This document shows positions 51,622 to 60,375 of a stretch of 61,339 bases of DNA, piece after piece. The notes beneath the pieces are model-generated. The model made no database searches, was not told the origin of the DNA, and was given only the letters and a program-made list of their open reading frames with translations. Origin of the DNA: Actinomycetes bacterium (GTDB taxonomy: Bacteria; Actinomycetota; Coriobacteriia; Anaerosomatales; Anaerosomataceae); contig JALHJB010000009.1 in NCBI GenBank assembly GCA_022839745.1, positions 50,001-111,339 on the forward strand. Direction: 5' to 3'. The position numbers were made by a program, and so were the translations under genes. Each line of letters begins with the position of its first letter. The first letter of the stretch is position 1.

Positions 51622-52575
51622 ATGAGTGAGAGCAACGGTCCCGCGATACTCATCCGGGGTGCGCACAAACGCTACAAGCCCATCGTGGGGGCGCCGCAGC
51701 GTGACGCGGTGCGTGGCGTGGACATCAGCGTCGCGCCGGGCACGATACACGGCCTCCTCGGCCCCAACGGCGCCGGCAAGACAACCACGATCAAGATGCT
51801 GCTCGGTCTTGTGCGGCCCACCGCGGGCGAGTTCCGGATCCTCGGCGAGGACTCCACGCGTCCTGAAGGTCGGCGCCGGGTGGGCTTCATGCCCGAGCAG
51901 CCGTACTTTCCGCAGCACCTGCGGGCCGCGCAGGCGCTCAGGCTCTATGCTCAGCTGGCCGGCGTGCCCCGCGATGAGATCGGGCCGCGCACCACGGCGT
52001 TGATGGAGCGCGTGGGGCTGCAGGGACGCGAGAAGACCACGCTCGACGCGTTCTCGCGTGGCATGTTGCAGCGGCTCGGCATCGCGCAGGCGCTCATCAA
52101 CCAGCCCGAGGTCGTGGTGCTCGACGAACCCGCCTCGGGTCTCGACCCGGTGGGTCAGCGCGATGTCCGCAACCTCATGCTCGAACTGCGCGAGTCCGGC
52201 GTGACCGTGCTGCTCTCATCGCACCAGCTCTCCGAGGTCGAAGCCGTCTGTGACGATGTCACGATCATGAACGCGGGCCTCGTGGCCGCTGAGGGCGACC
52301 TCGACGCGCTGCTGAACGTGGAGGGCAGGACGTCGATCAGGGTGCGCGGGCTCGAAGGCGGCCTGCCCGCGCGCGTGGCGGAGCTCGCCAGCGAGGTGGC
52401 TGTGACCGGCGGCGTCTCCGTGTTCTCGGTTGCCGACGAGACCGTGCGCGCGGTGATAGATGCTGTTGACGACGCGGGCGGACGGGTGGTCTCGGTCACG
52501 CCCGTGCGTGACTCGCTGGAGGACTACTTCGCCCGGCTGCTTGCCACCACCGCCGAGGGAGGTGAGGACCGATGA
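51622..52575 (+). CDS. ABC transporter ATP-binding protein (ABC-2 type exporter)
   Basis: A 317-residue ABC ATPase. Walker A G-P-N-G-A-G-K-T-T is at 47-55; the signature is degenerate (F-S-R-G-M-L-Q-R, where L-S-G-G-x is usual); Walker B is V-V-V-L-D-E-P. The C-terminal domain is typical of drug/Na+/polysaccharide ABC-2 exporters. It overlaps the permease gene by 4 bp. The substrate is unknown. Confidence 0.92.
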   Translation: MSESNGPAILIRGAHKRYKPIVGAPQRDAVRGVDISVAPGTIHGLLGPNGAGKTTTIKMLLGLVRPTAGEFRILGEDSTRPEGRRRVGFMPEQPYFPQHLRAAQALRLYAQLAGVPRDEIGPRTTALMERVGLQGREKTTLDAFSRGMLQRLGIAQALINQPEVVVLDEPASGLDPVGQRDVRNLMLELRESGVTVLLSSHQLSEVEAVCDDVTIMNAGLVAAEGDLDALLNVEGRTSIRVRGLEGGLPARVAELASEVAVTGGVSVFSVADETVRAVIDAVDDAGGRVVSVTPVRDSLEDYFARLLATTAEGGEDR

Positions 52576-53309
52576 TGTCGCGCATCTGGCCCATCGCGCT
52601 TGCCGTCGTCACCGACAGCCTCAGGCGCAAGGTGGTGTATGTGGTGCTGGTGTTCGCCGCCGTCCTCGCGATGGCGATCCCGTCGCTGCCCAGCTACGGG
52701 TTGGGGATCGAGGATGCGGTGTACCGCGAGGTCGCGCTTGCGCTGTCGTTCGTCGCGGCGCTCGTGCTCACGTTGTCTCTCTCGGCCAACCGTGTGCCCT
52801 CCGAGGTCGAACGCCGCACGGTCTACAACGTGCTTGCAAAGGGTGTCAGCCGTGCCGAGTACCTGGTGGGCTCGTGGCTCGGGATCCTCATCGTGACGGG
52901 GGGCGCCATCGCGGCCTTCACGGGTGTGCAGCAGCTCATCGCGCTCGCCCGCTACGGCGACCCTATGTGGCAGCTCTGGCAGGGCGCTCTCGCCGTGTGG
53001 CTCGAGATGGGTGTTCTCTCCGCATTCGCGGTGGCCGTTTCGTCCGTTGCGGGGCCGGTCGTGGTGGTCACCGCTGCGCTTGCCGTTCTGTTCGTGGGGC
53101 ATTCACGCTCAACGCTCCTGGGCGGCGAGGGCGCGCTTGCACTCAAGCCGTTCTACCCATCGCTGGACGCGTTCAACATCGTCAATCCGGTGGCGCATGG
53201 CACCGGCGTTCCTCCGCTGTACCTGCTGAGCATGCTGGTGGTGTTCGTAGGATTCGTGGCGATCGCTCTGGCGGTTGCCGTCTGGCTGTTCGGGCGGAGA
53301 GACCTCTGA
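52572..53309 (+). CDS. ABC-2 type transporter permease
   Basis: A 245-residue protein with about six transmembrane helices, matching the NosY-like ABC-2 permease pattern (L-R-R-K-V-V-Y-V-V-L-V, P-S-E-V-E-R-R-T-V-Y-N-V-L-A-K). It starts at ATG 52572 or 52575 after GGGAGGTGAGG. It should pair with the preceding ATPase. Confidence 0.88.
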   Translation: MMSRIWPIALAVVTDSLRRKVVYVVLVFAAVLAMAIPSLPSYGLGIEDAVYREVALALSFVAALVLTLSLSANRVPSEVERRTVYNVLAKGVSRAEYLVGSWLGILIVTGGAIAAFTGVQQLIALARYGDPMWQLWQGALAVWLEMGVLSAFAVAVSSVAGPVVVVTAALAVLFVGHSRSTLLGGEGALALKPFYPSLDAFNIVNPVAHGTGVPPLYLLSMLVVFVGFVAIALAVAVWLFGRRDL

Positions 53310-53992
53310 TGAGCGCGCTCAGGGACAAGGCTTTGATCGGCGTCCTGGCGATCGGGGTGACGCTCGTCCTTGGCGGGCAGGCGGCGGCCGACGCGCTTGT
53401 TCCGGAGGCGTCCGGCGCGCAGACCACCGAGGCCGTCGGTCGTGCCGCTTCCTCGTACCTCACCGGCATCAAGACGTTTGCCGCCGCTGTGGTGTGGAAC
53501 CGGATCGACCCGGTCATGCATGGATACTACTCCGGGGTGTCGCTTGGCGAGCAGCGCTACATGCTGAGCTCCATCGCGCTCGTCATGGCTCTCGATCCGC
53601 ACCAGACGCAGGCATACCCGATCGGGTCCTGGATCCTTGCGGACAACGACCGCGTGGCCGATGCTCTGAGCGTAGCCGAGCGTGGAGTCGAGGCCAATCC
53701 GCACTCGGGGCTGACGCTCTCGAACCTCGCCCAGATGCAGTATCTCTACGGCGAGGGGCTGTCCGCCGCCGCGGTCACCGCCGAGCGTGCACTCGACGAG
53801 GACGTTGAGTGGATGGACGCACAGCAGAAGCACCAGTGGTATCCGCTGCTCGGCGACATCCTGCGCAGGGCCGGACGTGACGATCTCGACGCGGTGGTGC
53901 AAGCCGAGCTCGAGCGGCTCGATAAGGAGCATGCGGACGAACTCGGGGAAGTCGACCACGACCACGACCACGACGGCGTGCCCGACCACTAA
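53309..53992 (+). CDS. membrane-anchored helical-repeat protein with His/Asp-rich tail
   Basis: A 227-residue protein with one N-terminal hydrophobic segment (about residues 8-28), then a helical part with TPR-like periodicity (A-L-S-V-A-E-R-G-V-E-A-N-P-H-S-G-L-T), and a C-terminal tail D-H-D-H-D-H-D-G-V-P-D-H that looks metal-binding. Its ATG overlaps the permease stop by 1 bp (TGATG), so it is likely part of the same export system. The family is not recognised. Confidence 0.75.
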   Translation: MSALRDKALIGVLAIGVTLVLGGQAAADALVPEASGAQTTEAVGRAASSYLTGIKTFAAAVVWNRIDPVMHGYYSGVSLGEQRYMLSSIALVMALDPHQTQAYPIGSWILADNDRVADALSVAERGVEANPHSGLTLSNLAQMQYLYGEGLSAAAVTAERALDEDVEWMDAQQKHQWYPLLGDILRRAGRDDLDAVVQAELERLDKEHADELGEVDHDHDHDGVPDH

Positions 53993-54004
53993 GGAGCGAT
54001 CGAC

Positions 54005-54523
54005 CTGCTGCAGCCACACCACTACGTCAGCCACGTGACCGCGATCGACCTGGCCGCCCTGCGCGCCGAGGGGATCACGGCGTTGCTCCTGGATGTCGAC
54101 AACACGGTTTCGCCGCATCACTCGACCGAGCTCATCCCTGAGATCCGCGAGTGGATCGCCTCACTCGGGCCAGCGGGGTTCCGCGCGTGTTTGGTCTCGA
54201 ACAACTGGCACGATGACATACACGATCGCGCCGCGGCGCTCGGATTGCCGGTCATTCCCAAGGCCGCGAAGCCGCTGCCGTTCGGTATATGGCGTGCGGC
54301 CCGCATGCTGGGCGTGCCGAGGTCCGAGTGCGCGATGGTGGGCGATCAGATCTTCACTGATATCCTCGGCGGCCGGCTCGCCGGAGTGCGCACCATCCTC
54401 GTGGAGCCTCTGACCCCGTCGGACATGGGTCACACCAAGGTGCTTCGCGCGCTGGAAACAGCGCATAATGGCAGGCAGACGCCCCGAGGCGTAACGGGCA
54501 TCGGGAGGGGGAGCGGCGGGTGA
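54005..54523 (+). CDS. YqeG family HAD-type phosphatase, probable CTG start
   Basis: About 172 residues, HAD superfamily class IIIA. The nucleophile motif is L-L-D-V-D-N-T (Asp30/Asp32), then V-S-N-N, P-K-A-A-K-P and V-G-D-Q-I-F-T-D. The first ATG or GTG (54035) would cut off the family N-terminus: the in-frame codons from 54005 encode L-L-Q-P-H-H-Y-V, matching L-P-x-x-Y/F-V of YqeG. AAGGAG at 53991-53996 lies 8 nt before CTG 54005, so CTG is proposed as the start. The resulting length equals that of B. subtilis YqeG. aroE overlaps its end by 4 bp. Confidence 0.85.
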   Translation: MLQPHHYVSHVTAIDLAALRAEGITALLLDVDNTVSPHHSTELIPEIREWIASLGPAGFRACLVSNNWHDDIHDRAAALGLPVIPKAAKPLPFGIWRAARMLGVPRSECAMVGDQIFTDILGGRLAGVRTILVEPLTPSDMGHTKVLRALETAHNGRQTPRGVTGIGRGSGG

Positions 54524-55425
54524 TCATCAACGGACGAACGCGGCCGACTGCCGTGATCGGGTGGCCGATCGCGCAGTCGCTCTCACCCGTGATGCACAAC
54601 GCCGCATACGAGTCTCTCGGCCTCAACTGGGCGTGCATCCCGCTGGGCGTTCCGGACAACCGGGCGCTGCTCGCCTTCACCGAGGCAGCACGAGCCCTCC
54701 CGTTCGTCGGCTTCAACGTGACCATGCCGCATAAGCAGGCCATGCTCGCGCTGTGCGACGAAACGGCCACGCTCGCGCAGCTCGCGGGCGCCGTGAACAC
54801 CGTGCACTGCGTGGACGGTCAGCTCATCGGCTACAACACCGACGGCCGCGGTCTCCTCGAGTCGCTGCAGACCGATGCCGGCTTCGATCCAGCCGGACGT
54901 TCGATCGCTGTCATCGGCGCCGGCGGAGCGGCCGGTGCCGCCGTCACCGCATGCATCCTCGCGCGTGCCGGGCGTATCACCATCGTGAACAGGAACGCCG
55001 GGCGCGCCGAGTCGCTCCTGGACCGCGTGCGCGGGAGCCTCCGCAGCATCGCAGCCGAGGCGCTGCCGCTTGAGCCGTCCGCCGCTGGCTCCGTGCGAGA
55101 GGCAGATCTCATCATCAATGCCACGCCGGTGGGGATGGCCGCCGACGATCCCAGTCCCATCCCTGGCGAGTGGATGCGCGAGGGGCAGCTCGTCTACGAC
55201 ATGGTGTATCAACGCTCCGGCACCGCTCTGGCCGAGGCCGCGCACAGCGCCGGCGCACGAGCTGTGACCGGTCTGGGAATGCTCGTGGCGCAAGGCGCGC
55301 TGGCTATCGACATCTGGATGGGTGACGCCAACGGGCAGACGCGCGCCCCGAGAGATGTCATGCGGGCAGCCGCTGCGGCCGAACTGGCCGGACAGGCCGC
55401 GGCCACGGACGGAGGCTCGCTGTGA
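54520..55425 (+). CDS. aroE: shikimate dehydrogenase (NADP+)
   Basis: A 301-residue enzyme reducing 3-dehydroshikimate in aromatic amino acid synthesis. Substrate site: S-L-S-P-V-M-H-N near residue 20, Lys72 in N-V-T-M-P-H-K and Asp108 in N-T-D-G. The NADP loop is G-A-G-G-A-A. The C-terminus has D-M-V-Y and G-L-G-M-L-V-A-Q-G-A-L. GTG 54520 follows GGGAGGGGGAG and overlaps the YqeG-like gene. Confidence 0.95.
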   Translation: MIINGRTRPTAVIGWPIAQSLSPVMHNAAYESLGLNWACIPLGVPDNRALLAFTEAARALPFVGFNVTMPHKQAMLALCDETATLAQLAGAVNTVHCVDGQLIGYNTDGRGLLESLQTDAGFDPAGRSIAVIGAGGAAGAAVTACILARAGRITIVNRNAGRAESLLDRVRGSLRSIAAEALPLEPSAAGSVREADLIINATPVGMAADDPSPIPGEWMREGQLVYDMVYQRSGTALAEAAHSAGARAVTGLGMLVAQGALAIDIWMGDANGQTRAPRDVMRAAAAAELAGQAAATDGGSL

Positions 55426-57092
55426 CCGCGGCATCAGGGAAGCGGCTGGGCCGCGTGCTCGTCCAGGGCGGCCTCATCACCCAGGAGCAGCTTGACAGCG
55501 CGCTCGCCGAGTCCAACGGACGCTCGCTCTGCGCCACGCTGGTGGATCAGAAGGTGACCGACGAGGTCACGTTCGCTCGCGCGGTGGCCGATAGCATGGG
55601 GCTTGCGTTCGTCGACCTCGGCGCCATCGATATCGATGCGAATGCCGCAACGATGATCTCCGTCGACATCGCGCGCCGCCACAGCGTACTGCCCATCCGC
55701 ATCCAGGACGACGAGCTCGTGGTGGCGATGGCCGACCCGGCCAACATTTTCGCCATCGATGACCTGCGGATCGTCACCGGATACGACATCAAGCCCGTGG
55801 TGGCCGCCGAGAGCGATCTTGACTCCTCCATCGAGCGGATCGCCACCATGCAGACCAACGTCGAAGACATGGTGGGCAACCTCGAGAGCGTCTCTGTCGA
55901 CATCAGTGACGAGGACGAAGGGGCCGGCGACGAAGAGGCGCCGGTCGCGCGGATCCTCAATCACATCGTGACCGAGGCGATCCGGCAGGGCGCCGGCGAC
56001 ATCTACATCGAGCCGGGGGAGCGGGACATCCGGGTGCGGTACCGCATCGACGGTGTGTGCCAGGAGATCATGCGCAGCCCCAAGAAGATCCACCGTCAGC
56101 TGATCAGCCGCCTCAAGATCCAGTGCGCGATGGACATCGCCGAGCGGCGTATCCCGCAGGACGGCCGCTTCGGTGTGGTGCTCGACGGCAAGTCGGTCGA
56201 CTTCCGTGTCGCCATCCTCCCAACCGTCCACGGCGAGATGTCGGTCATGCGCCTGCTCCACAAAGACGCGATCCTGATGTCGCTCGAGGACCTCGGGTTC
56301 CTCGAGCAGCCCATGCAGCGCGTGATGGAAGCGATCAACCGCCCGTACGGCGCGCTGCTGGTCACCGGCCCCACAGGCTCGGGTAAGTCGACCACGCTTT
56401 ATGCCGCCATCAACAAGACCACCAAGCCCACCGTGAACCTCATCACTGTGGAGGACCCGGTCGAGTACCGCCTCGAAGGCCTGTCGCAGGTCCAGGTCCA
56501 CGAGAAAGCGGGCCTCACGTTCGCCTCGGCGCTGCGCTCGATCCTCCGGCAGGACCCCGACGTCGTGATGATCGGTGAGATCCGTGACAAGGAGACCGCC
56601 ACCATCGCCATCGAGGCGGCGCTCACCGGTCACCTCGTGCTCTCAACGCTGCACACCAATGACGCCCCTTCGGCGCTCACCCGTCTCACCGAGATGGGGG
56701 TGGAGCCGTTCCTCTCTGCCTCGGCTATCAACTGCGTGCTGGCGCAGCGCCTCGCGCGCCGTCTGTGCAGGGAGTGTCGCGAGGAGTACACGCCCGATGA
56801 GGCAGCGCTGCAGCGCATCGGCTTCCCGTACACACCGGGCCGTCCGCCACGGCTGTATCGCGCGGTGGGGTGCAAGAAGTGCAACAACATCGGCTACAAG
56901 GGCCGGATGGGCATCCATGAGGTCATGTCGGTGACCGAGGAGATCGAGCGCGCGTGCGTGAATCACGCATCAGGCGACGAGATCGCACGTATCGCAGTCG
57001 CCGAGGGGATGCTCACTCTGCGCGACGATGGATTCTCCAAAGTCCTCTCGGGCCTTACGTCCATCGAGGAAGTCATGCGGGTGGTCGTCTAA
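55422..57092 (+). CDS. pilB: type IV pilus / type II secretion assembly ATPase (PilB/GspE family)
   Basis: A 556-residue hexameric ATPase. The N-terminal MshEN-type domain (G-K-R-L-G-R-V-L-V-Q-G-G-L-I-T-Q-E-Q-L) may bind c-di-GMP. Walker A G-P-T-G-S-G-K-S is at 316-323, the Asp and His boxes and Walker B (V-V-M-I-G-E-I-R-D) follow, and a tetracysteine zinc site (C-R-E-C and C-K-K-C) lies near residues 449 and 487. It powers pilus extension. GTG 55422 overlaps aroE by 4 bp. The rest of the pilus machine is outside the window. Confidence 0.93.
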   Translation: MTAASGKRLGRVLVQGGLITQEQLDSALAESNGRSLCATLVDQKVTDEVTFARAVADSMGLAFVDLGAIDIDANAATMISVDIARRHSVLPIRIQDDELVVAMADPANIFAIDDLRIVTGYDIKPVVAAESDLDSSIERIATMQTNVEDMVGNLESVSVDISDEDEGAGDEEAPVARILNHIVTEAIRQGAGDIYIEPGERDIRVRYRIDGVCQEIMRSPKKIHRQLISRLKIQCAMDIAERRIPQDGRFGVVLDGKSVDFRVAILPTVHGEMSVMRLLHKDAILMSLEDLGFLEQPMQRVMEAINRPYGALLVTGPTGSGKSTTLYAAINKTTKPTVNLITVEDPVEYRLEGLSQVQVHEKAGLTFASALRSILRQDPDVVMIGEIRDKETATIAIEAALTGHLVLSTLHTNDAPSALTRLTEMGVEPFLSASAINCVLAQRLARRLCRECREEYTPDEAALQRIGFPYTPGRPPRLYRAVGCKKCNNIGYKGRMGIHEVMSVTEEIERACVNHASGDEIARIAVAEGMLTLRDDGFSKVLSGLTSIEEVMRVVV

Positions 57093-57233
57093 CGCCCCCG
57101 ACCTGCGTTTTCACGGTTGTTTCGCCTCCGGTGACGTGAGAGACTGGGACTGCTCGCCCCAGGCTGGGTTTGATTGCGCACGCCATCCAGACTTTCGGCC
57201 TGTCTGACTACCGCTTCCGGAGGTGACGACACG

Positions 57234-57842
57234 ATGGTGGACAAGGGCATCGGCGACTACTTCATCAGCGATACCGATGACGAGTCGTTCGAGGACGACG
57301 ATCTGCTTGGTGCCCCGGTCGTTGTTCCTGTGACGCCCCAGGTGGCCCCCGCTCCGGCGCCCGTGTCGGCGGCTCCGGCGCCTGCTCCTGTGGCGCAGCC
57401 CGCTCCAGCGCCCGCCGCTGTGGTCGCCGCTCCCGCCGTGCAGCAGGCGCGACCGCAGACCACGACGCGGCAGCTCTCGCGCGAGGAGCTGCTCGCCCAG
57501 GCGCTCGATGAGCTCATGCGCGAAGACAGCGACATACAGGCGGCGGCGCTCGTGAGCCTCGACGGTTTCACGATGGCCTCGGCACTGCCCGCGGGCATGC
57601 AGGCCGATCGCGTGGGCGCGATGTCTGCCGCGATCCTCGGCCTTGGCGAACGTGCCGCCGCCGAACTTGGTCGCGGTCACTTGTCGCAGGTGTTCATCGA
57701 GGGAGAGAACGGCTACGTGCTGCTCATCGCGGCCGGCAGCCGTGCGGTGCTCACCGCGATGGCCGAGCCGAGCGCAAAGCTCGGTCTGGTGCTGTACGAC
57801 ATGAAAGCGACCGCTGACCGCATCGGCCAGATACTCGGCTGA
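57234..57842 (+). CDS. roadblock/LC7 domain protein with acidic N-terminus
   Basis: A 202-residue protein in three parts: an acidic N-terminus (D-D-E-S-F-E-D-D-D), a linker of about 50 residues made mostly of Ala, Pro and Val, and a C-terminal roadblock/LC7 domain (from L-L-A-Q-A-L-D-E-L to I-G-Q-I-L). Such proteins (MglB, CvnB) bind and activate small GTPases. GGAGGTGA at 57219-57226 supports ATG 57234. The 141-nt gap after pilB shows only a weak promoter (TTGTTT at 57117, GAGACT at 57140). The likely partner GTPase is encoded two genes on. Confidence 0.87.
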   Translation: MVDKGIGDYFISDTDDESFEDDDLLGAPVVVPVTPQVAPAPAPVSAAPAPAPVAQPAPAPAAVVAAPAVQQARPQTTTRQLSREELLAQALDELMREDSDIQAAALVSLDGFTMASALPAGMQADRVGAMSAAILGLGERAAAELGRGHLSQVFIEGENGYVLLIAAGSRAVLTAMAEPSAKLGLVLYDMKATADRIGQILG

Positions 57843-57900
57843 GCCCGGTCCGCGTCCCCACACGACACGATGCTTCACGGGGGAGTGACGGTTCCAACAG

Positions 57901-59823
57901 ATGGCACTGCGCGGCAACCTCAAAGACTTCAGTCTTCCGGACGTCTTCCAGCTCGTGCAACTGAGCGGGAAGACCGGTGTGCTGCGTATCGTCCGCCCCG
58001 ATACCGAGGGCAGCATCTGGTTCCGTGACGGCGATGTCTTCTTCGCCCAGTCGAACTGGCGGCACGAGCTCCTGGGAGAGCGGCTCGTCAGCGCTCAGCG
58101 CATCACGCCCGCCGCGCTCAAGCGCGCGCTCGAGATACATGACGCCGAGGGCGGTGCACGGCGCCTCGGCGAGATCCTGGTGAGCGAGGGCTACATCACC
58201 CAGCAGGTGCTCGAGTCGTTCGTGCAGGAGCAGATCGAGGACACCATCTTCGACATCATGCGCTGGGACGAGGGCGACTTCGACTTCGAGACGCTGCCCG
58301 AGGTGGCGCACGAGGACATCGGCCTCTCGGTCTCGGTAGAGAACATCGTGATGGAGGGCAGCCGCCGCCTCGAGGAGTGGAACCGCATCAAGAAGAAGGT
58401 CCCCTCGGCGGACATGGTCTTCAAGATGGCCACGGCGCCCGGCGAGGGCACGTTCGAGATATCGCTCAAGCCGGTGGAGTGGAACCTGCTGCTGCTGATC
58501 GACGGCACGCGCTCGGTCCGCGACCTTGCACTCGAGATCAGAAGCACCGACTTCGAGGTGTCGCGGGTCATCTATGGGCTCTTCTCGGCCGGGCTCCTTG
58601 AGGTGCCGTCCGACGAAGAGGTCGGGCGGCTACGCGCTGAGCGCGCGGCTCGCGAGGCCAAGCGCGAACGGGTCCGGGCAGCCGCCGCCGCGGTGGCCGA
58701 GGTCGAGCGGGAGCCAGAGACCGAGGTCGCGGCCGAGCCTGCAGCCGAACTCGAGCCTGAAGCCGAGCCCCAGCCTGAGATCGTGGCCGCAGCCGCCCCT
58801 GAGGGGTCGGTCGCCGGGTTCGTGGCGCAGGAGATCGAGCCGGACCACGAGGTCCCCGAGTTCTTGTCGGTGGGGGCGGAGTCTCCCAACGAGGATGACA
58901 TGGCCGTGTTCACCGAGATGATCGAGGCCGTGCTCCATCCACAGGGGACACCATCAGAGCCGGAGGCAGGGCCCGCAGCCCCCTCGGCGATCGTGACGCC
59001 CGTCGAGCCTGTGGCGTTCGATGAGCAAGGCGAATCGTTCGCCGCCGACGTGCTGGACCAGTGGACGGATTCCATGCTGCCGCCTGAAGTAGACGCTGAG
59101 CTTGAGTCTGAGCCTGGTATGTCCCCGCTGGCGGAACCTGTGGCCCCGACCGAGAAACCCGAGGCCCTTGACGCGCCGTACGCGGACCTCGGCGCCATCT
59201 CACTGGCCTACCTCGCCGAGATCCCCGCGCCGCCTGTGGTCGAGTCTGTGCCGCTCGAGCCGACGCCCCTTCCTGAGGGATTCAGCCCGACGGGCGATTT
59301 CGAGACCGACCTCCGCACGCTCGGCCTTGGCGAGTACCCCGCGGAGCTGCTCGAGCCGGAGCCGGTGAGCGAAAGCCGCGAACCGATGTCCGCGCTCGAG
59401 TCCGACTACTCCTTCTTCGAGCCGGCCGTGCCGGAGGTCGAGGCGCCAAGCGTGGAAGCGCCGCCCGAGAGCGCCGACGCCGGCCTTGATTCGCTGTTGG
59501 AATCGCTGAGCGCTCCCGCCGACGGGCTCGCAGAGCAGTCGGCCGGGATCATCTCATCCGGTACCGACTTCGGTGCCGCCGATGAGCCCGGTGAGTACAT
59601 CTCCACCGACTCCTTCCTCGCTGGGTTCGACTCGGGTGACGGTCTGGGCGGTGGTCTGGGTGATGAGCTCACCGCGCTCACGGGCGGTGGGAGTGCGCGT
59701 GCGCGTCCGATCGCTACCGTGAACTCGATCCCCGAACCGGGTGAGCCCACCCGTCTGCGGATCGACCAGGCGGTCGACCGCGAGTTGCTGGAGAAGATCA
59801 TCAAGGGCGTCGAGGACCTCTGA
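57901..59823 (+). CDS. DUF4388 (PATAN-type) protein with long acidic low-complexity tail
   Basis: A 640-residue protein. The DUF4388 domain covers about 1-110 (M-A-L-R-G-N-L-K-D-F-S-L-P-D-V-F-Q-L, L-V-S-E-G-Y-I-T). A second globular part to about 240 looks like a winged helix (L-I-D-G-T-R-S-V-R-D-L-A). The remaining 400 residues are acidic and rich in Pro, Ala and Glu with short helical islands such as L-D-S-L-L-E-S-L, and end in a conserved-looking helix (E-L-L-E-K-I-I-K-G-V). DUF4388 proteins occur with GTPases and response regulators in motility and pilus control; its role here is inferred from neighbours. Confidence 0.85.
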   Translation: MALRGNLKDFSLPDVFQLVQLSGKTGVLRIVRPDTEGSIWFRDGDVFFAQSNWRHELLGERLVSAQRITPAALKRALEIHDAEGGARRLGEILVSEGYITQQVLESFVQEQIEDTIFDIMRWDEGDFDFETLPEVAHEDIGLSVSVENIVMEGSRRLEEWNRIKKKVPSADMVFKMATAPGEGTFEISLKPVEWNLLLLIDGTRSVRDLALEIRSTDFEVSRVIYGLFSAGLLEVPSDEEVGRLRAERAAREAKRERVRAAAAAVAEVEREPETEVAAEPAAELEPEAEPQPEIVAAAAPEGSVAGFVAQEIEPDHEVPEFLSVGAESPNEDDMAVFTEMIEAVLHPQGTPSEPEAGPAAPSAIVTPVEPVAFDEQGESFAADVLDQWTDSMLPPEVDAELESEPGMSPLAEPVAPTEKPEALDAPYADLGAISLAYLAEIPAPPVVESVPLEPTPLPEGFSPTGDFETDLRTLGLGEYPAELLEPEPVSESREPMSALESDYSFFEPAVPEVEAPSVEAPPESADAGLDSLLESLSAPADGLAEQSAGIISSGTDFGAADEPGEYISTDSFLAGFDSGDGLGGGLGDELTALTGGGSARARPIATVNSIPEPGEPTRLRIDQAVDRELLEKIIKGVEDL

Positions 59824-59840
59824 CAAGGGACGGAGCACGC

Positions 59841-60368
59841 ATGCAGTCGGTCAAAGTCGTCATCACTGGCCCGTTCAACGCGGGCAAGACGACCTTCATA
59901 AAGTCGGTCAGCGAGATCACGGTGCTCTCAACGGAGCGCCAGATCAGCGAGTCGGCGAACGAGGGGAGCGGTGAGACCACCGTTGCCATGGACTTCGGGC
60001 GCATCACGGTCTCGGACGACGTGGTGCTGTACCTGTTCGGTACCCCCGGCCAGGAGCGGTTCTCGTTCATGTGGGAGACGCTCTCCGAGGGCATGCTCGG
60101 CTTCGTGCTGCTTGTGGATGCCGAGGACCCCGACTCGTTCGAAGACGCGAAATCGATGATCGCGTTCTTCAGGAACATGTCCGACGTGCCGTTCGTGGTG
60201 GCAGCCAACAAGGTGCCCGCCACTGACATCAAGACGCTCCGGCAGGTGCGCGCCGCGATCGCACTGGAAGATGCCATCCCGCTGCTGCCGGTGGATGCGC
60301 GCGACAAAGAGAGCGTGAAGGCCGTGCTTCTTGGCCTGCTCTACCGGATCCTCGACAGCATGGACTGA
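59841..60368 (+). CDS. small Ras-like GTPase of the COG2229/CvnD type
   Basis: A 175-residue P-loop GTPase. G1 is G-P-F-N-A-G-K-T (10-17), the switch I region has a conserved Thr (G-E-T-T-V-A-M-D), and G3 is replaced by F-G-T-P-G-Q-E-R-F, as in COG2229 members. G4 is N-K-V-P rather than N-K-x-D, so guanine specificity may be altered. Relatives are CvnD in streptomycete conservons and, more distantly, MglA. The gene lies 17 nt after the DUF4388 gene and near a roadblock protein, a likely regulator. Confidence 0.88.
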   Translation: MQSVKVVITGPFNAGKTTFIKSVSEITVLSTERQISESANEGSGETTVAMDFGRITVSDDVVLYLFGTPGQERFSFMWETLSEGMLGFVLLVDAEDPDSFEDAKSMIAFFRNMSDVPFVVAANKVPATDIKTLRQVRAAIALEDAIPLLPVDARDKESVKAVLLGLLYRILDSMD

Positions 60369-60375
60369 GGCTCGG

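Noticed and set aside
57093..57233. Possible c-di-GMP riboswitch before the roadblock gene
   Set aside because: The conserved GEMM core is not present; only a weak promoter candidate is seen.
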